NCBI GenBank assembly: GCA_044868005.1
Contig: JBIOVX010000229.1
Coordinates: 15,055-79,054, forward strand
Source: DATARR01 sp044868005
GTDB taxonomy: Bacteria > Acidobacteriota > Thermoanaerobaculia > Multivoradales > UBA5704
Reading direction: 5' to 3'
DNA length: 64,000 nucleotides
Shown here: positions 18,206 through 25,899 of the stretch, in pieces
Position numbering within the stretch: position 1 is the stretch's first letter
Layout: each line of letters starts with the position of its first letter
The notes under the pieces: generated by a model
Told to the model about the DNA's origin: nothing
Seen by the model: only the letters and a program-made list of their open reading frames with translations
The model's database searches: none
Made by a program: the position numbers and the translations under genes

Positions 18206-18928
18206 CTAGTGCGAACGCATCCGGCGGGCCAGGCGCGCGCGGGCGGACTTGCGCAGGTTGATCACCTGCTGCCGGGTGACGCCGAGGAGCTCCGCGATGG
18301 CGAAGTCTTCGAGCGGCAGCCGGTTCCAGATCCCGGCGAAACGCTCCGCCGGCATATCGATCGCGCGCGCAATTTCCCTCATGGTAGCAACCCCGGTGAG
18401 CGGCAACAATGCCACGGCGTCGCGCCGCTGCTCATCCCTGAGATTGAGGATGAGGGCGGTCGCCTGCCGCGCCGGAAGCCGCTGGATTTCCTCCCAGAGT
18501 CTGGAGAGGTAGGTGCGCCGCTCGAGAGCCGTGGCGGCGTCCGGAGCCGGATCGGGCAGCCGGACGAGCGGATCGTCCTCGCCTTGCCGGGCGTCGAGCC
18601 GTTCAGTTTCCCTCTTTTTCAGGTGCTCCGAGACAGCATTGTAGGTCATGACCGCCACGTAGCCCCGGAAATCCCGGATGCCCTCGCCCAGACCGCCCGG
18701 CCGCAGGCGCCGGAGCCGCTCGATGAGGTGGAGGACGACCTCCCCCTCCAGATCGCTGCCTTCGGGACCGCTGAAGCTCCGCCGGCGCAGGATGCCCTGG
18801 ATCACCGGACGGGCGTGAAGCGTGATCAAGTCGCCGAGCACCCGCTGAGCCTCCGATTCCGGAGCGCGGAGCAACGGCTCGAGCAAGGGGTCGAGCTGCC
18901 AGGTCTCCGGACCGTCCAGCAGTTTCAT
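18206..18928 (-). CDS. ECF-like RNA polymerase sigma factor
   Basis: 240 residues. The region 2-like part has DLEGEVVLHLIERLRRLRPG followed by IRDFRGYVAVMTYNAVSEHLKKR, the sigma-70 region 2 pattern. The region 4-like HTH is at the C-terminus: LEDFAIAELLGVTRQQVINLRKSARARLARRM. The middle part (RLPARQATALILNLRD) matches the region 4 start. It is followed 6 bases later by a membrane anti-sigma factor. Next to a CHAT-TPR gene, it may control that gene or a wider envelope stress response; this is inference. Confidence 0.8.
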   Translation of the reverse strand: MKLLDGPETWQLDPLLEPLLRAPESEAQRVLGDLITLHARPVIQGILRRRSFSGPEGSDLEGEVVLHLIERLRRLRPGGLGEGIRDFRGYVAVMTYNAVSEHLKKRETERLDARQGEDDPLVRLPDPAPDAATALERRTYLSRLWEEIQRLPARQATALILNLRDEQRRDAVALLPLTGVATMREIARAIDMPAERFAGIWNRLPLEDFAIAELLGVTRQQVINLRKSARARLARRMRSH

Positions 18929-19058
18929 CGCAAACCTGTTCCGCAGCCCCCCGCAAGGATAGACGTCAGAAGACCCGCCAGTAAGTGTAGCCGGCCGGCA
19001 GCGAGGTTCACTCCTCGGCGCCCTTGTCTTACGCCCCCATTACGCCTAATCTTCCTCC

Positions 19059-22000
19059 ATGGGCAGGAAGGCCGCGCCACCCCCCTACGCCGAGCTGCAC
19101 GCCGCCTCGGCTTTCTCCTTCCTCGACGGCGCCTCGCTCCCCGAGGACCTCGCCGAGCGGGCGGCGGCCCTGGGGCTGCCGGCGGTGGCGCTGGTGGATA
19201 CCAACGGCTTCTACGCCGCGCCCCGCTTCTATCAGGCGGCGCGGCAGGCCGGCGTCAAGGCGCTGGTGGGCGCCGAGGTGGCCCTGGAGGACGAGCCCAG
19301 CCTGCACGAGGTGCGGGCGCGGTTCGGCCCCCTCGGACTGGTGCCGGAGGCGCCGGCGAGTGCCCAGACTCCGGACATCGATTGGCCGGCGCGGCTGACC
19401 CTGCTCGTCGCCAGCCGCGCCGGCTACCGCAACCTCAGCCGGCTGCTCACCGCCGCCGCCCGCGGCCGGACCAAGGGCGCGGCGCGGGTCTCCTGGGACC
19501 TGCTGGCCGAGCACGCCGCGGGCCTGCATTGCCTGACCGGCGGCGAGGAGGGTCCCCTCGCCCGCGAGCTGGCCGAGGGCGGGCAAGATCCCGCCCGCCG
19601 CCTGCTGGAGCGGCTGGCGGGCCTCTTCCGCGGCCGCCTCCACGTCGAGATCCAGCGCCACCGGCTGCGCGACGAGGAGCACCGCAACCAGGCCCTCGCC
19701 GACCTCGCCCGCCGCCTGCGCCTCCCCCTGCTCGCCACCAACGGCGTGCGCTACGCGCGAGCGGAGGACAAATCGCTCCACGACGTGCTCACCGCCATCC
19801 GCCACCACACCACCCTCGACGCCGCCGGCCGGCTGCTCGCCGCCCAACGCGAGCGGCACTTGAAGAGCGCCGGCGAGATGGCGGCGCTCTTCCCCGATCT
19901 TCCCCAGGCGCTGGCGGCGAGCGCCGAGCTGGCCGCAGCGCTCGATTTCACCCTCGCCGACCTCGGCTACCGTTTCCCCGAGTATCCCCTGCCGCCGGAC
20001 GAGACGCCGGCCTCCTTCCTGCGCCACATCGCGTGGAACGGCGCCCGCGCCCGCTTCCGGCCCCTGACCGCCCGCCACCAGGCGCAGATCCAGAAGGAGC
20101 TGGACCTCATCGAGAAGCTCGATCTCGCCGGCTACTTCCTCATCGTCTGGGACATCGTGCAGTTCTGCCTGCGCGAAGGCATCCTGGCTCAGGGGCGCGG
20201 CTCGGCCGCCAACAGCGCCGTCTGCTACGCGCTGTCGATCACCGCCGTCGATCCGGTGAAGATGGACCTGCTCTTCGAGCGCTTCCTCTCCGAGGAGCGC
20301 GGCGAGTGGCCGGACATCGACCTCGACCTGCCCTCCGGCGACCAGCGCGAGCGGGTGATCCAGTACGTCTACCAGCGCTACGGCCCGCACGGCGCGGCGA
20401 TGACCGCCACCGTCATCACCTACCGCGACCGCTCGGCCACCCGCGAGGTCGCCAAGGTCTTCGGCTACTCCGAGGAGCAGATCGACAAGCTCGCCCGCCA
20501 GCTCGGCAACTGGAGCTACGACGTCTCCAGCGGCGACAAGAGGCCGCTCGCCGCCGAGTTGACCGCCGCCGGCCTCGATCCCGAGGAGCGGCGGGCGCGC
20601 ATCTTCGCCGACCTCTGGACGCGCATCCACAACCTCCCCCGCCACTTGGGGCAGCACACCGGCGGCATGGTGATGGCCGCCGGCCGCCTGGACGAGATCG
20701 TGCCGCTCGAGCCCGCCGCCATGCCGGGCCGCGTCGTCATCCAGTGGGACAAGGACGACTGCGCCGATCTCGGGATCATCAAGGTGGACCTGCTGGGGCT
20801 CGGCATGCTCGCCGCGCTGGAGGAGATGGTGCCCACCATCCGCACACGCGAAGGGGTGCACGTGGACCTCGCCCACCTGCCGCCGGACGATCCCGCGGTC
20901 TACCGCATGCTGCAGACGGCGGACACCGTGGGCGTCTTCCAGGTGGAGAGCCGGGCGCAGATGGCCTCGCTGCCGCGCAACCATCCGGAGAAGTTCTACG
21001 ACCTCGTCATCCAGGTGGGCATCATCCGTCCCGGCCCCATCCTCGGCAACCTGGCGAATCCGTACTTCGAGCGGCGCAACGGCCGCCAGCCGGTCACCTA
21101 TCCGCACCCCAGCCTCGAGCCCTTCCTGGCGCGGACGCTGGGCGTGCCGATCTTCCAGGAGCAGCTCCTGCGCATCGCCATGGTGGCGGCCGGCTTTTCC
21201 GGCGGCGAGGCCGAGGAGCTGCGGCGCGCCATGGGCGCCAAGCGCTCCGTCGAGCGCATGCAGGCCCTCGTCGAGAGGCTCCGCCGCGGCATGACCGAGC
21301 GGGGGATCACCGGCAAGCCGCAGGAGGAGATCGTGCAGGCCGTCACCGCTTTCGCCCTCTACGGCTTTCCGGAGTCGCACGCCGCGAGCTTCGCCCTCAT
21401 CGCCTACGCCAGCGCCTGGCTCAAGGCCCACCATCCCACCGCCTTCTACCTGGGGATCCTCAACGCCTGGCCCATGGGCTTCTACCACCCGGCGACGCTG
21501 GTCAAGGACGCCCAGCGCCACGGCGTCGAGATCCGGCCGGTAGACGTCCAACGCTCGGGCGTGCTCTGCCGCTGGGAAGATCGCGCGGCAGAGCCGGTCG
21601 GCGCCATCCGGCTCGGCTTCAAGTTCGTCCGCGGCCTCCGCGCGAAAGCCGCCCTGTCTATCGAAACCGAGCAGGCGAAGTCCCCCTTCGCGGACGCCGA
21701 GGACCTCTCCCGCCGCTGCGACCTGCGCGAGAACGACTTCCAGATCCTGGCTTCGGTCGGCGCCCTCGCCGGCTTCGGGCTCACCCGCCGCGCCGCCCTC
21801 TGGCAGGTGGCGCGGCTGAGCAAGCCGGCCGGTCCCCTCCTCGACCGCCTCACCGATCCGGAGCCCTCGCCGCTGCCGGAGATGACTCCCCTCGAGGAGA
21901 CCCGGGCGGATTACACCGGCAGCCAGCTCACTCTCGGCCCTCACCCGCTGAGCTACATGCGCGCGCAACTCGCGCAGAAGGGCGTCACTCCCGCCGCCGG

Positions 22001-22295
22001 CCTCGACGTCCTGCCGAACGGCGCGAAGGTCCGCGCCGCCGGCTCGGTGATCGTCCGCCAGCGCCCCGGCACCGCCAAGGGCCTCCTCTTCCTGACTCTG
22101 GAGGATGAAACCGGCATGTGCCAGGCCGTGGTGTCGCCGGACCTCCTCCAGAAGCACCGCACGCTGATCGTGGGCTCACCCGGCCTGGTGGTCGAGGGCG
22201 TCCTCCAGAAAAGGGACGGCACGATCTCCATCAAGGGCGAGCGGTTCTGGTCGCTGAAAGAGATGGTGGCGGTGCCGAGCCACGATTTCCGGTGA
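19059..22295 (+). CDS. dnaE2: Error-prone DNA polymerase III alpha subunit DnaE2
   Basis: 1078 residues, the length of DnaE2/ImuC. Domains in order: PHP domain from YAELHAASAFSFLDGAS (the usual second histidine is replaced, as often in DnaE2), polymerase core with GRGSAANSAVCYAL and the catalytic DIDLDLP motif (about 425), the VDLLGLGML segment, a helix-hairpin-helix region (GFPESHAASFALIAYASAWLK), and a C-terminal OB fold (VIVRQRPGTAKGLLFLTLEDETG). DnaE2 copies damaged DNA and is usually SOS-induced with imuA/imuB. Neither partner gene is adjacent here. Confidence 0.92.
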   Translation: MGRKAAPPPYAELHAASAFSFLDGASLPEDLAERAAALGLPAVALVDTNGFYAAPRFYQAARQAGVKALVGAEVALEDEPSLHEVRARFGPLGLVPEAPASAQTPDIDWPARLTLLVASRAGYRNLSRLLTAAARGRTKGAARVSWDLLAEHAAGLHCLTGGEEGPLARELAEGGQDPARRLLERLAGLFRGRLHVEIQRHRLRDEEHRNQALADLARRLRLPLLATNGVRYARAEDKSLHDVLTAIRHHTTLDAAGRLLAAQRERHLKSAGEMAALFPDLPQALAASAELAAALDFTLADLGYRFPEYPLPPDETPASFLRHIAWNGARARFRPLTARHQAQIQKELDLIEKLDLAGYFLIVWDIVQFCLREGILAQGRGSAANSAVCYALSITAVDPVKMDLLFERFLSEERGEWPDIDLDLPSGDQRERVIQYVYQRYGPHGAAMTATVITYRDRSATREVAKVFGYSEEQIDKLARQLGNWSYDVSSGDKRPLAAELTAAGLDPEERRARIFADLWTRIHNLPRHLGQHTGGMVMAAGRLDEIVPLEPAAMPGRVVIQWDKDDCADLGIIKVDLLGLGMLAALEEMVPTIRTREGVHVDLAHLPPDDPAVYRMLQTADTVGVFQVESRAQMASLPRNHPEKFYDLVIQVGIIRPGPILGNLANPYFERRNGRQPVTYPHPSLEPFLARTLGVPIFQEQLLRIAMVAAGFSGGEAEELRRAMGAKRSVERMQALVERLRRGMTERGITGKPQEEIVQAVTAFALYGFPESHAASFALIAYASAWLKAHHPTAFYLGILNAWPMGFYHPATLVKDAQRHGVEIRPVDVQRSGVLCRWEDRAAEPVGAIRLGFKFVRGLRAKAALSIETEQAKSPFADAEDLSRRCDLRENDFQILASVGALAGFGLTRRAALWQVARLSKPAGPLLDRLTDPEPSPLPEMTPLEETRADYTGSQLTLGPHPLSYMRAQLAQKGVTPAAGLDVLPNGAKVRAAGSVIVRQRPGTAKGLLFLTLEDETGMCQAVVSPDLLQKHRTLIVGSPGLVVEGVLQKRDGTISIKGERFWSLKEMVAVPSHDFR

Positions 22296-22409
22296 AACCG
22301 CACCTCTCCCTCCGGGCGGCCCTCCTCCCACCCCGCGGCGCGTTGCCGACTTGCCACTGACGGGCCATTCTTCGGTAGCGATGTCCCTGGCCCATCCAGG
22401 AGGTAGCCC

Positions 22410-23321
22410 ATGCTCCAGATCCGTACCGTCCTCTGCCCCGTCGATTTCAGCGCCCTCAACTCCCGCGAGATCGACCTCGCCGTCGAGATCTGCCGTTCTT
22501 TCGGCGCCCGGTTGATCCTCCATCACAACGTCGGTAACGCCCCGCCTTTCATCTCCGCCTCCTGGATGTGGCACCAGGAACACAAGAACGGCTACACCCC
22601 CGAAGAGCTGGCCTCCGCGCAGCTCGGCGAGATGCTTGCCGCGCTGCCGAGGGAAGTGCGACCCGAGGCCCGCCTGAGTAACGGCCTGCCGGCTCCTGCC
22701 ATCCTCCACGTGGAGGAGCAGGTTCACGCCGATCTCGTGGTGCTGGCCACGCACGGCGCCAGTACCGAGGATCACGCCTCGGTCTCCGAGCAGATCATCG
22801 AGCGCTCGCAGTGTCCCGTGCTGGTGCTGCACGGCTTATCCGAGCCGGTTCTGCACCTCGCGGCCACGGCAGACATCAAGGTACTGAACGTGCTGGTGCC
22901 TACGGACTTCTCGCCCGCGGCCGAGCGCGCGGTCTCCTACGCCTTCGATTTGGCCCGCATCCTGCCGTTGCGCCTCCACCTGCTGCACGTCATCCCGCCG
23001 CGCAAGAGCGTCCGGATCGAGACCGGGGTTTCCATGGGAGGCGTCCAGGTGCACGGGGGCAGGATAACCGAGGAGGCCCGCGACCGCTTGGCCGCCCTGG
23101 TACCCGAGGACATGGAAACCCGCGTCAGCCTGCACGTGGAGATTGGCGAGCCCGCCGAGGTGGTCGCGGAGCTCTCGGCGCGCCAGGGAGTCTCCTGCAT
23201 CGTCATGGGCGCTCACGCGCGGAGCTTCCTGCGCCGCATCTTCACCGGCGACACCTCGCGCGAGGTTCTGCACCGGGCCTCCTGCCCGGTCTGGTTCGTA
23301 CCCGAGACGGAAGCGGCATGA
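22410..23321 (+). CDS. Universal stress protein with two UspA domains
   Basis: 303 residues holding two UspA folds: residues about 4-147 (start TVLCPVDFS, end SQCPVLVLHG) and about 158-298 (start NVLVPTDFSPAAERAV, end ASCPVWFVP). The second half has the nucleotide-binding type GAHARSFLRRIFTGDTSREVL, close to the G-x2-G-x9-G-S/T pattern; the first has THGASTEDHAS, which is weaker. AGGAGGTAG precedes ATG 22410. Cytoplasmic; role in stress tolerance by family. Confidence 0.87.
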   Translation: MLQIRTVLCPVDFSALNSREIDLAVEICRSFGARLILHHNVGNAPPFISASWMWHQEHKNGYTPEELASAQLGEMLAALPREVRPEARLSNGLPAPAILHVEEQVHADLVVLATHGASTEDHASVSEQIIERSQCPVLVLHGLSEPVLHLAATADIKVLNVLVPTDFSPAAERAVSYAFDLARILPLRLHLLHVIPPRKSVRIETGVSMGGVQVHGGRITEEARDRLAALVPEDMETRVSLHVEIGEPAEVVAELSARQGVSCIVMGAHARSFLRRIFTGDTSREVLHRASCPVWFVPETEAA

Positions 23322-23348
23322 GGGGGCGCGACTTCGCCGCGCTCCCTC
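23320..23348. terminator. Hairpin between convergent usp and htpX
   Basis: GAGGGGGCGCG (23320-23330) pairs with the reverse of CGCGCTCCCTC (to 23348) with one mismatch, over an ACTTCGC loop. It begins at the usp stop and sits between convergent genes, so it may terminate both. Confidence 0.5.
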
Positions 23349-23363
23349 GAGGGAACCTGAAAT

Positions 23364-24254
23364 CTATTGAATCCGGCCCATCTCCAGGGCCGCGATGCGC
23401 TCCGCGAGCGGCGGGTGGGTCGAGAAGGCGCTGAGCCAGGCTTTCTTGTCGGAGATCTTGAAGGCGGCGAGGGCGGGCTTCGACGTGTCGATGAGCTCCG
23501 TCGTCGTCGCCAGCCGGCGCAGGGCCGCGATCATCGAGCCGCGGCCGGCGAGATTGGCGCCCGCGGCGTCGGCGCGGAACTCCCGCTTGCGCGAGAACCA
23601 GGCGGTCACCAGCGAGCCCAGGATGCCCAGCACGATCGTGAGGACGATGTGCGTCACGAAGCCGGCCACCCAGGCGATCTTCTCAGGCACCGCCATGCGC
23701 ACCGCGAAGGCGGCGACGCGGGCGAAGAAGAGCACGAAGGCGTTGATCACTCCCTGGAGGAGCGTCATCGTCACCATGTCGCCGTTGGCGATGTGGCCGA
23801 TCTCATGGCCCAGCACCGCCTCGATCTCGCGCTGCTCCATCTTCTGCATCAACCCCCACGACACCGCGACCAGGCTGCGCTTCTTGCTCGGGCCGGTCGC
23901 AAAGGCGTTGACCTCACCCGACGCCGTTCCGTAAAAGCCCACCTCGGGCATCGGCAGGTTCGCCTGCGCCGCCAGTCTCGCCACCGTCGCATAGAGCCAG
24001 TCCTGCTCGGGACTTCCAGTCTTGCCGTCGACCAGTTGGACGCCCAGGGCCCGCTTGGCGATCCAGCGCGACATTTGCAGCGAGATCAGGGCGCCGCCCA
24101 TGCCCCAGACGAGGCAGAAGATCATCAGCGGCACGATCTGCAGCCGTCCCTCGGGGCTGATGTAGCCCGCCACCCCGAGCAGGCTGAGGACGAGCGACAG
24201 CACCAGCATGATGGCCAGGTTGGTCAGCAGGAACAGCAAGATTCTCTTGCCCAC
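23364..24254 (-). CDS. htpX: Zinc metalloprotease HtpX
   Basis: 296 residues, normal for HtpX. Two N-terminal membrane helices (about 5-28 and 38-58), the YGTASGEVNAFATG segment, zinc motif HEIGH (150-154), two further hydrophobic helices (about 165-185 and 190-220), and FRADAAGA with the third ligand region. HtpX degrades misfolded inner-membrane proteins together with FtsH. It faces the universal stress gene. GGAGAGACCCGTGGG precedes ATG 24254. Confidence 0.93.
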   Translation of the reverse strand: MGKRILLFLLTNLAIMLVLSLVLSLLGVAGYISPEGRLQIVPLMIFCLVWGMGGALISLQMSRWIAKRALGVQLVDGKTGSPEQDWLYATVARLAAQANLPMPEVGFYGTASGEVNAFATGPSKKRSLVAVSWGLMQKMEQREIEAVLGHEIGHIANGDMVTMTLLQGVINAFVLFFARVAAFAVRMAVPEKIAWVAGFVTHIVLTIVLGILGSLVTAWFSRKREFRADAAGANLAGRGSMIAALRRLATTTELIDTSKPALAAFKISDKKAWLSAFSTHPPLAERIAALEMGRIQ

Positions 24255-24341
24255 GGGTCTCTCCTTTGCGATCGGGTCCTCTCTCTATTCTACGGCAAGG
24301 GTGACGGGCGAGGCGATTCCATTTCGCCATCTCGGGTCTCG

Positions 24342-24824
24342 TCAGGAGGGCCGGAATTCGCGGAGCGGCCCGCGCGTCTTGCGCATCAGCAGCTCGGAGT
24401 GGCCGCGCACGATGTAGTCCTTGAGCTCGCCGATCAGCTCGTAGCCGAGGCGCAAGTAGAGGCGCTGCGCTCCGGTGTTGAAGGACGAGACGCACAGGAA
24501 GACGTTCGGCGACTCGCGGAAGATCCGCTCTTCCGCGAAGGAGAGGAGCCGCCGGCCCAGCCCGCGGTTGCGGTGCTCCGGAGCCATGCAGATCGTCTGG
24601 ATGTAGCCCACGAACGCGCCGTGCATGAGCAGGATGACGAAGCCCGCGATCTCCTCTCCCACCTTCGCCACGTAGATCTCACGCGTGGGATCGCCGAGGA
24701 TCTCGTACGACGACTCATACGTGCGGCCGAGCGTGAGCCACGGGTCGGTCGAGGACATGATCCGCGCGCAGCGTTCGCGGTCGGCGTCTGAGTCGAGCGG
24801 GAGGATGCTAAGCGGAAGATCCAT
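24342..24824 (-). CDS. GNAT-family N-acetyltransferase
   Basis: 160 residues with the GNAT acetyl-CoA motif at QTICMAPEHRNRGLGRRLL (the R/Q-x2-G-x-G/A core) and the late NTGAQRLYLRLGYELIGELKDYIVRGHSELLMRK, typical of RimI-like enzymes. The acceptor is unknown. It lies 4 bases after the HepT-like gene and is probably co-transcribed with it. Confidence 0.87.
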   Translation of the reverse strand: MDLPLSILPLDSDADRERCARIMSSTDPWLTLGRTYESSYEILGDPTREIYVAKVGEEIAGFVILLMHGAFVGYIQTICMAPEHRNRGLGRRLLSFAEERIFRESPNVFLCVSSFNTGAQRLYLRLGYELIGELKDYIVRGHSELLMRKTRGPLREFRPS

Positions 24825-24828
24825 CCGT

Positions 24829-25248
24829 CTACAGACCGGCCTCTGTCGCGACCGCGGACAGAAAACGCCGGAGATTGGAGATTCCCTCTCGAGACTCGCT
24901 CTGGATACGCGCGTGATCTACGGTCCAGTATTCCCCACGGTCGATCCGTTGCCACAGAGCCACAGCCCAGCCAAGCCTGGCGGCCAGATTTTGATCGATC
25001 GCCTGCCTTTCAGCCAGGAGATCGAAGGCGTTGCGGTCGCCTTCCGGCGGTGCCCATCCGGCGTGAGCGATCCAATCCGCTGCGAGATCGATGCACTTCT
25101 GAATGGCGAGGAACAGATAGAAACAGGCCAAATCCCGGCTGTCGGTATCCGCCAGGAATTCCTCAGGCGAACGGGACAGTATCGCCTCAGCATCATCGAG
25201 CCGGACGGCGGCGTTGGTAACCTCTTTTCCTAGAATGTCAGACTTCAT
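24829..25248 (-). CDS. HepT-like (HEPN/DUF86) protein lacking the RNase motif
   Basis: About 139 residues with the HepT fold signature: FLAIQKCIDLAADWIAHAG, then AFDLLAERQAIDQNLAARLG. In HepT toxins the next stretch holds R-x4-H-x-Y, which cuts RNA or is AMPylated. Here the aligned stretch reads WAVALWQRIDRGEYW, with no Arg/His at those positions, so it is probably catalytically dead. No MntA nucleotidyltransferase partner is adjacent; a GNAT gene follows instead. GTG 25251 is an alternative start 3 bases upstream. Confidence 0.7.
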   Translation of the reverse strand: MKSDILGKEVTNAAVRLDDAEAILSRSPEEFLADTDSRDLACFYLFLAIQKCIDLAADWIAHAGWAPPEGDRNAFDLLAERQAIDQNLAARLGWAVALWQRIDRGEYWTVDHARIQSESREGISNLRRFLSAVATEAGL

Positions 25249-25354
25249 CACCTGAACCTCTCCGTAGAGATCTTACCTCCTCCGGAAACTTCGATTCGAG
25301 AGGTCATCGTAGGGGCGCAGCATGCTGCACCTTGGGTTAAGATCGCAGCCAGCG

Positions 25355-25870
25355 ATGCCCCTGCGCCCCGGTACCCTCGGTCCCCTGATCAAGACCGCTA
25401 TCTTCACTGTCCTGGTGCCGGGCGCGGTGGGTGTCTACATCCCCTACCGCCTGCTGGCCCGGGCGGAGCGGATATGGGATTTTGGCGTCCTCCGCTATCT
25501 CGGCTGGATCCCCATCGTACTGGGCGCAGCGATCTACTTCTGGTGCGCCTGGAACTTCGCCGTCACCGGCCGCGGGACGCCGGCGCCCATCGATCCGCCG
25601 AAGGAGCTGGTGGCGCGCGGCCTCTACCGTTGGGTGCGAAATCCGATGTACGTGGGGGTGCTGTCGGTCGTCCTCGGTGAAGCGCTCGTCTACGGCGCGC
25701 CGGTCCTCGCCGAATTCGCCGCGGTGGCCTTCATCTTCTTCCACCTCTTCGTCCTGGTCTACGAGGAGCCCATCCTGGAAGCGAAGTTCGGCGAGGCCTA
25801 CGAGCGCTACCGCCGCACCGTTCCCCGCTGGCTGCCGCGCCGGCCCGCGCCGCGTGCCCCGTCCTCCTGA
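25355..25870 (+). CDS. Isoprenylcysteine carboxyl methyltransferase-like membrane protein
   Basis: About 171 residues with four or five hydrophobic helices. The C-terminal half has GLYRWVRNPMYVGVLSVVLGEAL and the late EEPILEAKFGEAYERYRRTVPRWLP, the signature of the ICMT/PEMT/NnrU-like methyltransferases, which bind S-adenosylmethionine. The substrate in bacteria is usually unknown. The ATG at 25355 is preferred because the alternative at 25322 lies inside a palindrome (GCAGCATGCTGC, 25318-25329) and would add 11 residues before the conserved part. Confidence 0.78.
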   Translation: MPLRPGTLGPLIKTAIFTVLVPGAVGVYIPYRLLARAERIWDFGVLRYLGWIPIVLGAAIYFWCAWNFAVTGRGTPAPIDPPKELVARGLYRWVRNPMYVGVLSVVLGEALVYGAPVLAEFAAVAFIFFHLFVLVYEEPILEAKFGEAYERYRRTVPRWLPRRPAPRAPSS

Positions 25871-25899
25871 TTAACCGGAGTGCACGACAACCAGGAGTG

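Noticed and set aside
19029..22157. 1042-codon open frame on the minus strand opposite dnaE2
   Set aside because: Product has no recognisable motif, low-complexity Gly/Ala/Arg composition, and lies wholly antisense to a clear polymerase; typical of GC-rich third-position bias.
24829..25251. Active HepT/MntA toxin-antitoxin system
   Set aside because: The catalytic R-x4-H motif is missing and no MntA gene is adjacent.
25318..25329. GCAGCATGCTGC palindrome before the ICMT-like gene as an operator
   Set aside because: Only 12 bp, and I cannot show further copies or a promoter; used only to doubt the start at 25322.
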